Shown one piece after another: positions 29,558-37,961 of a stretch of 64,000 nucleotides of DNA; the first letter of the stretch is position 1; each line of letters opens with the position of its first letter. Under the pieces are notes generated by a model that saw only the letters and a list, made by a program, of their open reading frames with translations, searched no databases and was not told the DNA's origin. The DNA is taken from the NCBI RefSeq assembly GCF_900107045.1, contig NZ_FNON01000004.1, positions 124,001-188,000 on the forward strand. Reading direction: 5' to 3'. The position numbers were made by a program, and so were the translations under genes. The stretch is from Amycolatopsis xylanica (GTDB lineage: Bacteria > Actinomycetota > Actinomycetes > Mycobacteriales > Pseudonocardiaceae).

Positions 29558-31757
29558 GCGAGACGCCGGCGATCACGGCCTGGCCCAGCGAGACACCGCC
29601 ATCGTTCGTCGGCACCCTCGAGTGGGTCAGCACTGTGAAGCCCGAAGCCTCCAAGCCCGTCACCACAAGATCCGAGAACAGGCAGTTCTGGAAAACCCCA
29701 CCCGACAAAGCGACCACGCCCACCGAAGTACGTTCCCGCAGCAGCGAGCACGCCCGAACCACCGCATCCGCCAGCCCCCGATGGAACCGCGCCGACACCA
29801 CACCGGCGCGCGCGGAGTCCGCGGCGGCAGCCCGGACCAGGTCAACCCCGAACACCCGGACCGGATCCCCGTCCACCACCCGCACCGGATAGGCGCCAGG
29901 TTCAGCGAGATCCGCGATCTGCTCCAGCTCGATCGCGGCCTGACCCTCGTAGTTGATCACGTCCCGCAGCCCCACGACCGAAGCGACCGCGTCGAACAAC
30001 CGCCCAGCGCTGGAAGTCAGCGGCGAGTTGACGCCCGCGTGAGCCATCGACGACACCGCGGACCACGTCACGTGCCGCGACACCAACGACGAGGGTGCGT
30101 CGGAACCCAGGTACGCCAACGCCATCCGCCACGGCGAGCGGATCGCGGCCGCGCCGCCGGGCATCGGCACCGGCTCCAGGTGACCCAGGCGTGAGAAGCC
30201 GAAGTAGTCGGCGAGCAGGAACTCGCCGCCCCAGATGGTGCCGTCGGGACCGTAGCCGGTGCCGTCGAAGGCGACGCCGAGCACTGGACCTTCGGCACCG
30301 TTGTCGGCCAGGCACGACGCGATGTGCGCGTGATGATGCTGCACGCTCACCTGCTCGACGTCCGGGAGTTCGAGCGCGTACTTGGTCGACAGATACTCGG
30401 GGTGAAGATCGTGCGCGACGACTCCGGGGTGGATGTCGAAGAGGCGGCGGAAGTGTTCGATACCGTCCACAAAGGACCGCAGGGTCTCGTAGTTCTCCAG
30501 GTCCCCGATGTGATGGGACAGGAACGCGTGCCCGCCCTTGGCCAGGCAGAACGTGTTCTTCAGCTCGGCGCCGCAGGCCAGCACCTGCCCGGTGAACGGC
30601 ACGCCGAGCGGCTCCGGGACGTAGCCACGCGAACGGCGTTGCACCTGCTCGCGACCGCGGAACGGGCGGACCACCGAGTCGTCGGTGCGCATGTGGATCG
30701 GTCGGTCATGGCTGAGGATCGCGTCCGCGATCCCGGACAGCCGGGTCACCTCGTCGTCGCGGTAGACGATCGGCTCGTCCGAGATGTTGGCGCTGGTCAG
30801 CACGATGGGGCGGCCGAGATCCGCGAGCAGCAGGTGATGCAGCGGGGTGTACGGCAGCATCAGGCCGAGACGGCGGTTGCCCGGCGACACGGCGGGCGCG
30901 ACGGCGGCGTCGGGCAGGCGGGGAAGTAACACGATCGGGCGACGGCGGCTGGTCAGCATCGAGGCCGCCACGTCGTCCACAGTGCACAACGTCCTGGCCG
31001 CGGCGAGATCGGGGACCATGATGGCGAACGGTTTGTCTTCGCGGTGCTTGCGCGAGCGCAGCAGGGCCGCGGCGTCGTCACTGCCGGCGTCGACCGCCAG
31101 GTGATAGCCGCCGAGACCCTTGATGGCGACGATTTTTCCGGCGGCCAGAAACTCCACTGTGGACGCCAGCGGGTCCGCGACACCGTCCAGGAACAGGCGA
31201 GGCCCGCACGCGGGGCAGCAGACCGGCTGGGCGTGGAACCGGCGGTCCGCCGGGTCGGCATACTCCGCCGCGCACTCCGCGCACAATGCGAAGCCCGCCA
31301 TCGTCGTCAGCGGACGGTCGTACGGCACACCTCGGACGATCGTGAACCGCGGGCCACAGTGGGTGCAGTTGATGAACGGGTAGCGATAACGGCGGTCTGC
31401 CGGGTCCCACAGCTCGCGGAGGCAGTCGGCGCAGGTGGTGCTGTCGGCCGAGATGAGCGTGTCGGCCGTACCCCCCGCCGGGCTCGGCACGATCCGGAAG
31501 CCCGGCTCGCCTTCGACGGCGAGCGAGGCCGACCGCACCGATTCCACGACCGCGAGCGGCGGTGCCTCCGAGCGCAGGCCTGCCACGAAGACGTCGACGG
31601 CCTCGTCCACTCCTTCGACCTCGATGAAGACGCCGGACGCGTCGTTGCCGACGTGCCCGGCGAGGCCGAGCCGGGTGGCCAGTGCGTGCACGAACGGCCG
31701 GTAGCCGACCCCTTGCACCACGCCGGAGACCCGGATCGCAAGCCGGACCGGACTCAC
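29547..31757 (-). CDS. hypF: Carbamoyltransferase HypF
   Basis: A 736-residue enzyme that makes thiocarbamate on HypE from carbamoyl phosphate, the source of the CN ligands. Domains in order: acylphosphatase-like ('IRVSGVVQGVGYRPFVHALA'), two zinc fingers ('CADCLRELWD', 'NCTHCGPRFT', 'CAECAAEYAD', 'VCCPACGPR'), a YrdC-like domain, and the Kae1-like C-terminal domain with 'QHHHAHIASCLADNGAEG' and 'ALSGGVFQNCLFSD'. GTG 31757 is used: TACACT lies six bases upstream and the longer frame to 31943 runs into the divergent gene. It is away from the other hyp genes, on the opposite strand. Confidence 0.95.
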   Translation of the reverse strand: MSPVRLAIRVSGVVQGVGYRPFVHALATRLGLAGHVGNDASGVFIEVEGVDEAVDVFVAGLRSEAPPLAVVESVRSASLAVEGEPGFRIVPSPAGGTADTLISADSTTCADCLRELWDPADRRYRYPFINCTHCGPRFTIVRGVPYDRPLTTMAGFALCAECAAEYADPADRRFHAQPVCCPACGPRLFLDGVADPLASTVEFLAAGKIVAIKGLGGYHLAVDAGSDDAAALLRSRKHREDKPFAIMVPDLAAARTLCTVDDVAASMLTSRRRPIVLLPRLPDAAVAPAVSPGNRRLGLMLPYTPLHHLLLADLGRPIVLTSANISDEPIVYRDDEVTRLSGIADAILSHDRPIHMRTDDSVVRPFRGREQVQRRSRGYVPEPLGVPFTGQVLACGAELKNTFCLAKGGHAFLSHHIGDLENYETLRSFVDGIEHFRRLFDIHPGVVAHDLHPEYLSTKYALELPDVEQVSVQHHHAHIASCLADNGAEGPVLGVAFDGTGYGPDGTIWGGEFLLADYFGFSRLGHLEPVPMPGGAAAIRSPWRMALAYLGSDAPSSLVSRHVTWSAVSSMAHAGVNSPLTSSAGRLFDAVASVVGLRDVINYEGQAAIELEQIADLAEPGAYPVRVVDGDPVRVFGVDLVRAAAADSARAGVVSARFHRGLADAVVRACSLLRERTSVGVVALSGGVFQNCLFSDLVVTGLEASGFTVLTHSRVPTNDGGVSLGQAVIAGVSLRS

Positions 31758-31763
31758 GTGATC

Positions 31764-31791
31764 AGTGTAAGTCGCCGCGAGCCGGTAGCGT
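31764..31791. promoter_or_regulatory. Divergent leaderless promoters hypF/HAD
   Basis: The two start codons are only 40 bases apart. A TACACT box (minus, 31769-31764) sits six bases before the hypF GTG and a TAGCGT box (plus, 31786-31791) six bases before the HAD ATG; no ribosome sites are present for either gene. Both are thus probably translated from leaderless messages. Confidence 0.5.
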
Positions 31792-31797
31792 CGAAGC

Positions 31798-32526
31798 ATG
31801 CTAGGACTTCCCGACACCGTTTCCGCACTGCTGTTCGACCTCGACGGGGTGCTGACCGGTACGGCCGCCTTGCACAAGGAAGCGTGGAAGCAGACCTTCG
31901 ACGAGTTCCTGGTGAAACACGGCATACCGGACGAGCCGTTCACCGACCACGACTACGCCGCCTACGTGGACGGCAAACCGCGCGCCGACGGCGTCCGTTC
32001 CTTCCTCGCGTCGCGGAAGATCGAACTGCCCGAGGGCGGCCCGGACGACGGGCCGGACGCCATGACCGTCAACGGCCTCGGCAACCGCAAGAACGAGCTC
32101 GTGCTCCGCATCATCGACGAACGCGGCGTCGCCCCCTACGAGGGATCGCGGCGTTACCTCGAAGCGGCTCGCGACACCGGCCTCAAGATCGGCGTGGTCA
32201 CCTCGTCCGCCAACGGCGCGAAGGTGCTCGACGCCGCCGGGCTGACGCCGTTCGTCCAGGCCAGGATCGACGGCATCACGCTGCGCGAGCAGAACCTCCG
32301 GGGCAAGCCCGCGCCCGATTCCTTCCTCGCCGGCGCGAAGGCGCTGGGCGTCGAAGCGCGGCAGGCCGCAGTGTTCGAGGACGCGCTCGCCGGTGTCGAA
32401 GCAGGCCGCGCGGGCGGGTTCGGGTACGTCATCGGGGTGAACCGGGCGAACCAGGCGAAGGAACTGAAGGAACACGGCGCCGACGTGGTGGTCGACGACC
32501 TGGCCGAGCTGCTGGAGGAAGCGTGA
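31798..32526 (+). CDS. Beta-phosphoglucomutase-like HAD phosphatase
   Basis: A 242-residue HAD protein with motif I 'LLFDLDGVLTGTAALHKEAW', motif II 'IGVVTSSANGAKVLDAAG', motif III Lys in 'RGKPAPDSFLAGAKALGV' and motif IV 'VFEDALAGVEAGRAGGFG'. The small helical cap is inserted after motif I. It most likely isomerises beta-glucose 1-phosphate, released by the coupled GH65 phosphorylase, to glucose 6-phosphate. Four-base overlap (GTGA) with that gene. The pair resembles M. tuberculosis Rv3400-Rv3401. Confidence 0.88.
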   Translation: MLGLPDTVSALLFDLDGVLTGTAALHKEAWKQTFDEFLVKHGIPDEPFTDHDYAAYVDGKPRADGVRSFLASRKIELPEGGPDDGPDAMTVNGLGNRKNELVLRIIDERGVAPYEGSRRYLEAARDTGLKIGVVTSSANGAKVLDAAGLTPFVQARIDGITLREQNLRGKPAPDSFLAGAKALGVEARQAAVFEDALAGVEAGRAGGFGYVIGVNRANQAKELKEHGADVVVDDLAELLEEA

Positions 32527-34862
32527 CCGAGGAACACGGCTACGAGATCTCGCCGTGGGAACTGCGCTGGCGCGGACTCGACGTCGACGCGTTGCAGCGC
32601 ACGGAATCCACCTTCGCGCTGTCCAATGGCCACATCGGCCTGCGCGGCACGCTCGAAGAGGCCGAGCCGCGCGGACTGCCGGGCACCTACCTCAACGGCT
32701 TCTACGAGGAGCACGCGCTGCCTTACGCCGAGGGCGGCTACGGCTACCCCGAGGCTGGCCAGACCGTGGTCAACGTGACCGACGGCAAGATCATCCGGCT
32801 GCTGGTCGAGGACGAGCCGCTAGACATGCGTTATGGCGAGGCCGTCGAGCACGACCGCGTGCTCGACTTCCGCACCGGCACGCTCACCCGCTCGACCGTG
32901 TGGGCCTCCCCCACCGGCAGGCGCGTCCGCGTCCGCACGCAGCGGCTCGTCTCGTTCACCCAGCGCGCGGTGGCGGCGATCAAGTACGAGGTGGAGCCGC
33001 TCGACGACGACCTCCAGCTCGTCGCCCAATCGGACCTGCTGGCCAACGAGCCGATCGAGTCCGACACGAAGGACCCGCGCGTCGCGGCCGCGCTGGAGTC
33101 GCCACTCGTCGCGGAATTGGCCTCCGCCAAGGATTATCACGCCGTGCTCGTCCACCGGACCCGCGTCTCCGGGCTGCGGATGGCCGCGGCGATGGACCAC
33201 AAGCTCGACGTCGGCGACGGGCTGCGGGTCAGGATCGAGGCCGAGGAAGACCTGGCCAGGCTCACGGTCGCCGCCGACGTGCCCCAGGGCGAGAAGTTCA
33301 CGATCACCAAGTTCATCGCGTACGGCTGGTCGGGAACGCGCTCCATCCCCGCGGTCCGCGCGCAGGTCGAAGCCGCGCTGGCCGGCGCCCGCCAGACCGG
33401 CTGGAAGGGCCTGCTCGCCGAGCAGAAGCAGTTCCTCGACGATTTCTGGGCCACCGCGGACATCCAGATCGACGGCGACCAGCAACTCCAGCAAGCCGTG
33501 CGCTTCGCGTTGTTCCATCTGCTGCAGGCCGGGGCCCGCGGGGAAAGCCGGGCGATTCCCGGCAAGGGCCTCACCGGACCGGGCTACGACGGGCATGCCT
33601 TCTGGGACACCGAATCCTTCGTGCTCCCGGTGCTGACGTACACGATGCCGGACGCCGTCCGCGACGCGCTCCGCTGGCGTCACTCCACATTGGACAAAGC
33701 ACGCGAGCGGGCCGCCCAGCTCGGCCTCAGGGGCGCCGCTTTCCCCTGGCGCACCATCGACGGCGCCGAATGCTCGGCGTACTGGCCTGCGGGCACGGCG
33801 GCCTTCCACGTCAGCGCCGACATCGCGGACGCGGTCATCCGCTACCTCAACGCGACCGGCGACGAGGACTTCGACCGCCAGTACGCCACCGAGATCCTGC
33901 TCGAGACCGCGCGGCTGTGGCTCTCGCTCGGCCACCACGACCGGCACGGCGGCTTCCGCATCGACGGCGTGACCGGCCCCGACGAGTACTCCGCGGTCGC
34001 CGACAACAACGTCTACACCAACCTGATGGCACAACGGAACCTGCGCGCCGCGGCGGCGGCCTGCGAGCGCCATCCCGAGGTCGCCGCGCATTTCGCGGTC
34101 GACGGCGAGGAGATCGGCACCTGGCGTGCCGCCGCCGACGAGATGGTCATCCCCTATGACGAGGCACTCGGCGTCCACCCCCAGTCCGAGGGCTTCACCC
34201 GGCACGCGGACTGGGATTTCGCAGGCACCCCGCCCGAGCACTACCCGCTGCTGCTCAACTATCCGTACTTCGACCTGTACCGCAAGCAGGTCGTCAAGCA
34301 GGCCGACCTCGTGCTCGCGCTGCACATGTGCGGCGATTCGTTCACCCCGGACGAGAAGGCACGCGACTTCGCGTACTACGAGGCGAGGACGGTGCGGGAC
34401 TCCTCACTGTCCGCGGGCACGCAGGCCGTGCTCGCCGCGGAAACCGGCCATCTCTCACTGGCGTTCCACTACCTCGCCGAGGCGGCGCTGACCGACCTGC
34501 ACGACGTGCACAACAACGTGCGCAACGGCCTGCACATGGCTTCACTGGCCGGAGCCTGGCTGGGCGTCGTGGCGGGATTCGGCGGGCTGCGCGACCACGG
34601 CGGCAACCTGACGTTCGCACCCCGCCTGCCCGCCCAACTCGCCAGGATCGCTTTCCGGGTCTGCTTCCGCGACACCCGGTTCTCCGTCGAGATCCGCGAC
34701 GGGCACGCGACCTACCGGCTGGTGGACGGCGAGCCGCTCGAACTCACCCACCACGGCGAGAAGTTCCTGCTCGAGGCGGAGCCGGTCAGCCTGCCGATCC
34801 CGAAGATCAAGCCGGGCGACCCGCCGCTGCAGCCGTTCGGACGGGCTCCCCTCCGTCGTTAG
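32523..34862 (+). CDS. GH65 family glycosyl hydrolase / disaccharide phosphorylase
   Basis: A 779-residue protein of glycoside hydrolase family 65. The (alpha/alpha)6 barrel spans about 310-700; the catalytic acid is Glu in 'GVTGPDEYSAVADNNVYT', and 'DGHAFWDTESFVLPVLTYTM' and 'GTQAVLAAETGHLSLAFHY' are family signatures. N-terminal beta-sandwich domain begins 'LRWRGLDVDALQRTESTFAL'. Such enzymes split trehalose, maltose or kojibiose with phosphate, giving beta-glucose 1-phosphate, which fits the HAD gene upstream. The precise disaccharide cannot be read from sequence. GTG start at 32523 overlaps the HAD stop. Confidence 0.9.
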   Translation: MTEEHGYEISPWELRWRGLDVDALQRTESTFALSNGHIGLRGTLEEAEPRGLPGTYLNGFYEEHALPYAEGGYGYPEAGQTVVNVTDGKIIRLLVEDEPLDMRYGEAVEHDRVLDFRTGTLTRSTVWASPTGRRVRVRTQRLVSFTQRAVAAIKYEVEPLDDDLQLVAQSDLLANEPIESDTKDPRVAAALESPLVAELASAKDYHAVLVHRTRVSGLRMAAAMDHKLDVGDGLRVRIEAEEDLARLTVAADVPQGEKFTITKFIAYGWSGTRSIPAVRAQVEAALAGARQTGWKGLLAEQKQFLDDFWATADIQIDGDQQLQQAVRFALFHLLQAGARGESRAIPGKGLTGPGYDGHAFWDTESFVLPVLTYTMPDAVRDALRWRHSTLDKARERAAQLGLRGAAFPWRTIDGAECSAYWPAGTAAFHVSADIADAVIRYLNATGDEDFDRQYATEILLETARLWLSLGHHDRHGGFRIDGVTGPDEYSAVADNNVYTNLMAQRNLRAAAAACERHPEVAAHFAVDGEEIGTWRAAADEMVIPYDEALGVHPQSEGFTRHADWDFAGTPPEHYPLLLNYPYFDLYRKQVVKQADLVLALHMCGDSFTPDEKARDFAYYEARTVRDSSLSAGTQAVLAAETGHLSLAFHYLAEAALTDLHDVHNNVRNGLHMASLAGAWLGVVAGFGGLRDHGGNLTFAPRLPAQLARIAFRVCFRDTRFSVEIRDGHATYRLVDGEPLELTHHGEKFLLEAEPVSLPIPKIKPGDPPLQPFGRAPLRR

Positions 34863-34879
34863 ATGTCGACGCGCGAGCA

Positions 34880-35014
34880 CGCGAAACCCGAGTTTTGGCC
34901 ATCCAGTGGCCCAAACTCGGGTTTCGCGAAGGCCGGGGCGCCGTCAGCGGGGAGGGTGGACGTAATGAGCGGGGCGTATGCGTCGCTCAGCGTTGTGAAC
35001 GCCCCGTTCACAAC
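34880..35014. terminator. Terminator hairpins downstream of GH65
   Basis: A very strong interrupted repeat (CGCGAAACCCGAGTTT, 34880-34895, with its complement ending at 34928) starts 18 bases after the GH65 stop. A second, GTTGTGAAC-GCCCC-GTTCACAAC, lies at 34992-35014. The first should end the HAD-GH65 transcript. Confidence 0.6.
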
Positions 35015-35071
35015 GTTCAATCGGCCCCTAGGCACCCGCCGGGCGTTCTTAGAGCCAGTCTTTGAACCTGT

Positions 35072-35983
35072 CTAGGTGGTCTTGGTCCGCTTTTCGCGGG
35101 TCAGGCGCCTGGTCATCATAGTGATCATGGAGAGGTTGATGAAGGCTGCGGAGTGGTCGGTGAGGCGTTCGTAGTCTCGGACGTTGCGGCGGGCTTGGGT
35201 GATCCAGGAGAAGGTGCGTTCGACGACCCAGCGTCGGGGCAGGATGACGAAGGTTTTCTGTCCGGCGATTTTCTTGACGATGTCGAGGGTGATCCGCAGG
35301 GTTTTCTGCGCCCAGTCGACGAGGTCGGCGCTGGTGTAGCCGCCGTCGGCCCAGATCCACCTCACACCGCGTTGGACGGCGTGCAGGGCGGGTAGCAGCA
35401 GGCGGGCGGCGGCGCGGTCTTGCAGGTTCGCGGCGGTGACCAGCACGACCAGCAGTAGTCCTTGGGTGTCGGTGGCGATGTGGCGTTTGCGGCCATCGAT
35501 CTTCTTCCCACCGTCATAACCCCGCCACGGCCGGCCGACGGTCTCGGCGGCCTTGACCGATTGGGAGTCGATCACCGCCGCCGAGGGTGCCGGGTTCCTT
35601 TTCGCGCGCAGCCGGATCTCACCCCGTAGCTGGTCGCGGATCTTCTCGAACACCCCGGTTCTGGACCAGCGGGTGAAGAATCCGTGCACGGTCTGCCACG
35701 GCGGGAAATCCGATGGCAGGGCTCGCCATTTGATGCCGTTGTCGGTGACATACCGCAACGCGTCGACGATCGCGCGCCGGTGATGTTTCTCCGGACGACC
35801 GCCCGCGGCGGTCTCACACGCGGGCCTGGGCAGCAACGGCGCCAGCAATGCCCACTCCGCGTCCGTGGTGTCCGACGGGTAACGACGCCTACGGCGGCCC
35901 ACTGACGTGGGCCGATCGATGATCGAGTACAAAGGGAGACCGGGCCTCTGCTGGGAATGATCGTGATGTGGTGTCAAGATCAC
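35072..35983 (-). CDS. IS5-family DDE transposase
   Basis: A 303-residue transposase. Motifs: N-terminal 'SDTTDAEWALLAPLLPRP' and 'VDALRYVTDNGIKWRALPSD', first catalytic Asp in 'AAVIDSQSVKAAETVGRPWR', second in 'VRWIWADGGYTSADLVDW', and the Glu/Lys region 'VILPRRWVVERTFSWITQAR'. All three acidic residues are present and no frameshift is seen, so it is probably active. GTG 35983 is read as start; it lies in the loop of a 12-base-arm hairpin at the element's end. Codon use is slightly less GC-biased than the neighbours. Confidence 0.92.
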   Translation of the reverse strand: MILTPHHDHSQQRPGLPLYSIIDRPTSVGRRRRRYPSDTTDAEWALLAPLLPRPACETAAGGRPEKHHRRAIVDALRYVTDNGIKWRALPSDFPPWQTVHGFFTRWSRTGVFEKIRDQLRGEIRLRAKRNPAPSAAVIDSQSVKAAETVGRPWRGYDGGKKIDGRKRHIATDTQGLLLVVLVTAANLQDRAAARLLLPALHAVQRGVRWIWADGGYTSADLVDWAQKTLRITLDIVKKIAGQKTFVILPRRWVVERTFSWITQARRNVRDYERLTDHSAAFINLSMITMMTRRLTREKRTKTT

Positions 35984-35996
35984 TAGCAGAGGCCCG
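35941..35996. promoter_or_regulatory. Hairpin enclosing the transposase start codon
   Basis: CGGGCCTCTGCT (35941-35952) and its exact complement (35985-35996) bracket the transposase GTG (35983-35981). In a message read in from outside the element this hairpin would trap the start region, a known way for insertion sequences to limit expression from neighbouring promoters. Confidence 0.5.
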
Positions 35997-36030
35997 ACCC
36001 ATACCCACGGCCGGGATCACAGACAGGCTC

Positions 36031-36204
36031 TTAGGACGGGGGCAGGATTCCGTCGTCGGTGTTGGGCGGGTCGTCCACCTCTTTGGTGCCGCCGGTGCCC
36101 ACGTCGCGGTTCGGCACCGAGGGGACCTCGGTGTTCAGCGGCGGCGTCCGCAGCGGGGGCAGCTCTTCGTCCTCGTCCTGCTTGCGGGTTTCGTGTTCGC
36201 GCAT
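36031..36204 (-). CDS. Small acidic, proline-rich protein
   Basis: A 57-residue protein starting MREHETRKQDEDEELPPL and ending DDGILPPS. It is acidic and Pro/Thr-rich, with no hydrophobic core, so probably disordered. It lies 10 bases after the Ppx/GppA gene on the same strand and so is probably co-transcribed. Its TAA stop is exactly the TTA target duplication of the adjacent insertion sequence; since the duplication restores the original bases, the protein was not truncated by the insertion. Function unknown. Confidence 0.6.
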   Translation of the reverse strand: MREHETRKQDEDEELPPLRTPPLNTEVPSVPNRDVGTGGTKEVDDPPNTDDGILPPS

Positions 36205-36214
36205 GACTACCACC

Positions 36215-37156
36215 TTAGGCAGCTTGGAGCTTTCCGAGCCGTTCCGGACGTACCCCGTCCAGCATGCCCAATAACAAGCCTTCACGGGTGGACCAAGGGC
36301 ATACGGAAATCCGGCCCGCCGAAACCGTCAGCAGAACCTCGGCGATGATCGCGCCCGCCAGCGCCTGGTGCGCGCGCTGCCTGGTGATGCCGGGAAGTTC
36401 CGCGCGGCGGGCGGGCGGGAGCACCGCGAGGCGCGGGATCCACTTGCGGAGGTCGTCGACGGCAAGCTCCTGGCCGCGGCCGGGGCGGGCGCCGGCGAGG
36501 CGGGCGAGCTGGTTCAGCACCTTCGAGCAGCCGACCGCTCGGTACTCCTTCAACGACACGTCGTCGAGGGCCGCGCGGACCTCGGTCAGTGCGTGCTCGC
36601 GGAGCGCGGCGATGCGTTTCGGGGTGGCGATCTCGTGCGGGAGCCAGTCGCGGGTCATCGAGCGGGCGCCGAGCGGGAGTGAACGGGCGAAGGAGGCCTG
36701 TTCTCCTTGTCCCGCCGCGAGTTCGACGGTTCCGCCGCCGATGTCCAAGACGAGCAGCGGGCCCGAGCAGGCGCCGTACCAGCGGCGGGCGGCGACGTAG
36801 GTGAGCTCGGCTTCCCTTCTGCCGGACAGGAAACGGAGGTGGACGCCGGTCTCCTTGGCCACCAGTGCCACCACTTCTTCGGCGTTGACGGCGTCGCGGA
36901 TGGACGAGGTGGCGAACGAGTAGACCTCGGGGACGCCGTTCTTCTCCGCGACCTTGGCCGCGGCGCGGACGGCGGCCGAGATGGCCGCGATGCCCCTGGG
37001 TCTGAGTCTGCCCGCGGCGTCGAGGTCGCGGTCGAGGCGCAGCCGGGTCTGGTGGGTGAGCACCGGTTCGAGGGGTGACCCGCCCCTCGGGAGCACCACA
37101 AGCCGCGCGCTGAACGATCCGACGTCCAGCACACCCACCACGTCAGCAGGCCGCAT
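36215..37156 (-). CDS. Ppx/GppA-family phosphatase
   Basis: A 313-residue member of the exopolyphosphatase / pppGpp phosphohydrolase family. ASKHA-fold motifs: 'VVGVLDVGSFSARLVVLPRG' (phosphate 1), 'PLLVLDIGGGTVELAAGQG' (phosphate 2) and 'VGCSKVLNQLARLAG'. It lacks the C-terminal HD extension of E. coli Ppx, as do the mycobacterial Ppx1/Ppx2 proteins. It should hydrolyse polyphosphate or (p)ppGpp. The ATG at 37156 is preferred over the longer frame to 37201 because the conserved domain begins here. Confidence 0.88.
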   Translation of the reverse strand: MRPADVVGVLDVGSFSARLVVLPRGGSPLEPVLTHQTRLRLDRDLDAAGRLRPRGIAAISAAVRAAAKVAEKNGVPEVYSFATSSIRDAVNAEEVVALVAKETGVHLRFLSGRREAELTYVAARRWYGACSGPLLVLDIGGGTVELAAGQGEQASFARSLPLGARSMTRDWLPHEIATPKRIAALREHALTEVRAALDDVSLKEYRAVGCSKVLNQLARLAGARPGRGQELAVDDLRKWIPRLAVLPPARRAELPGITRQRAHQALAGAIIAEVLLTVSAGRISVCPWSTREGLLLGMLDGVRPERLGKLQAA

Positions 37157-37349
37157 CGAGCACCTCTTCCTAGCCTGTAACCCCCGGTAGCAGCGAACCA
37201 CGGAGAGTCATGAACAACCCTCTCAACGGGTACCCACAAATAGCCGTCTCAGGTCACGATCCGGTAACCCGAACGGGTGAGGCTCGTGGTCGCACCAGGG
37301 AATACGGTAACGGAACGCCTGTCCCGTGACGATTTGGCCGGTGTACGAC

Positions 37350-37961
37350 ATGCGGGTGAAGCGGGTGCGAGTGTCTGAATCCAGAAGGAAATGCGGTCTC
37401 GGCAGCCTGTTCGCCACCGCCGCGGCCGTGACGGTCGCGCTCGGCGGCGTGCTCGCCTGCATTGACCTGGTGACTTCGCCCACGGGCAGGCCGGCAGGGG
37501 CGGGCGGCGAGCTCGTGCTGGCCGAATCGCGGCCGCTGGCGATCGACATTCCGGCGATCGGGGTGCTCGACCAGGCCGTGTTCGCGCTGCGCGTCACACC
37601 GGGCGGCAAGCAGGAAGTACCCGCGACGATCGGTTCACTGGGCTGGACGGCCTCGTCCCCGACGCCCGGCGAGCCGGGTACCGCCGTCGTCACCGGGCAC
37701 TCCGGCTTCGGGTACGAGGTGGGGCCGTTCAAGCGGCTGAAAGAGCTCAAAGCGGGTGACACGATCACGGTCCGCCGCGAAGACGGCAGGCGCGCCGTGT
37801 TCACCGCGTACCGGGTGGACAACCCGGGCCCGTTCGAGCCGCCGAAGGAGACCGAAAGCGCGGAACTGCGGCTGACGACCTCCCCCGACGACTTCGACCT
37901 GCACGGCGACTACTCGCCGCTGGTCGTGGTCAGCGCGAAGCTGACCCACACGAGCTCGTGA
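37350..37961 (+). CDS. Sortase-fold protein lacking the catalytic Cys (pseudosortase)
   Basis: A 203-residue protein with one N-terminal membrane helix ('LFATAAAVTVALGGVLACID') and a class E/F sortase domain: 'IDIPAIGVLDQAVFALRVTP', 'GTAVVTGHSGFGYEVGPFKR' with the expected catalytic His (TGHSG), and 'FEPPKETESAELRLTTSPDD'. In active sortases the last motif is TLxTC and is followed by an Arg near the end. Here it is LRLTTS and the later stretch reads YSPLVVVSAKL: both Cys and Arg are missing. It may bind but not cleave sorting signals, or serve structurally. The start is uncertain (GTG 37326 also in frame). Confidence 0.75.
   Translation: MRVKRVRVSESRRKCGLGSLFATAAAVTVALGGVLACIDLVTSPTGRPAGAGGELVLAESRPLAIDIPAIGVLDQAVFALRVTPGGKQEVPATIGSLGWTASSPTPGEPGTAVVTGHSGFGYEVGPFKRLKELKAGDTITVRREDGRRAVFTAYRVDNPGPFEPPKETESAELRLTTSPDDFDLHGDYSPLVVVSAKLTHTSS

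Larger units (their letters stand above)
35052..36030 (-). mobile_element. Complete IS5-family insertion sequence
   Basis: A 979-base element with one transposase gene on the minus strand. The ends are imperfect inverted repeats starting GAGCC: left GAGCCAGTCTTTGAACC, right (reversed) GAGCCTGTCTGTGATCC, 13 of 17 matching. It is flanked by a 3-base TTA duplication (35049-35051 and 36031-36033), in agreement with the T-N-A target sites of the IS1031 subgroup. Everything looks intact, so the insertion may be fairly recent. It lies between the GH65 gene and a small acidic protein gene and disrupts neither. Confidence 0.85.

Noticed and set aside
31044..34862. Long plus-strand frame opposite hypF and through the HAD gene
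   Set aside because: Low-complexity Arg/Gly-rich translation antisense to hypF and out of frame with the HAD gene; the true GH65 gene starts at 32523 with a GTGA overlap.
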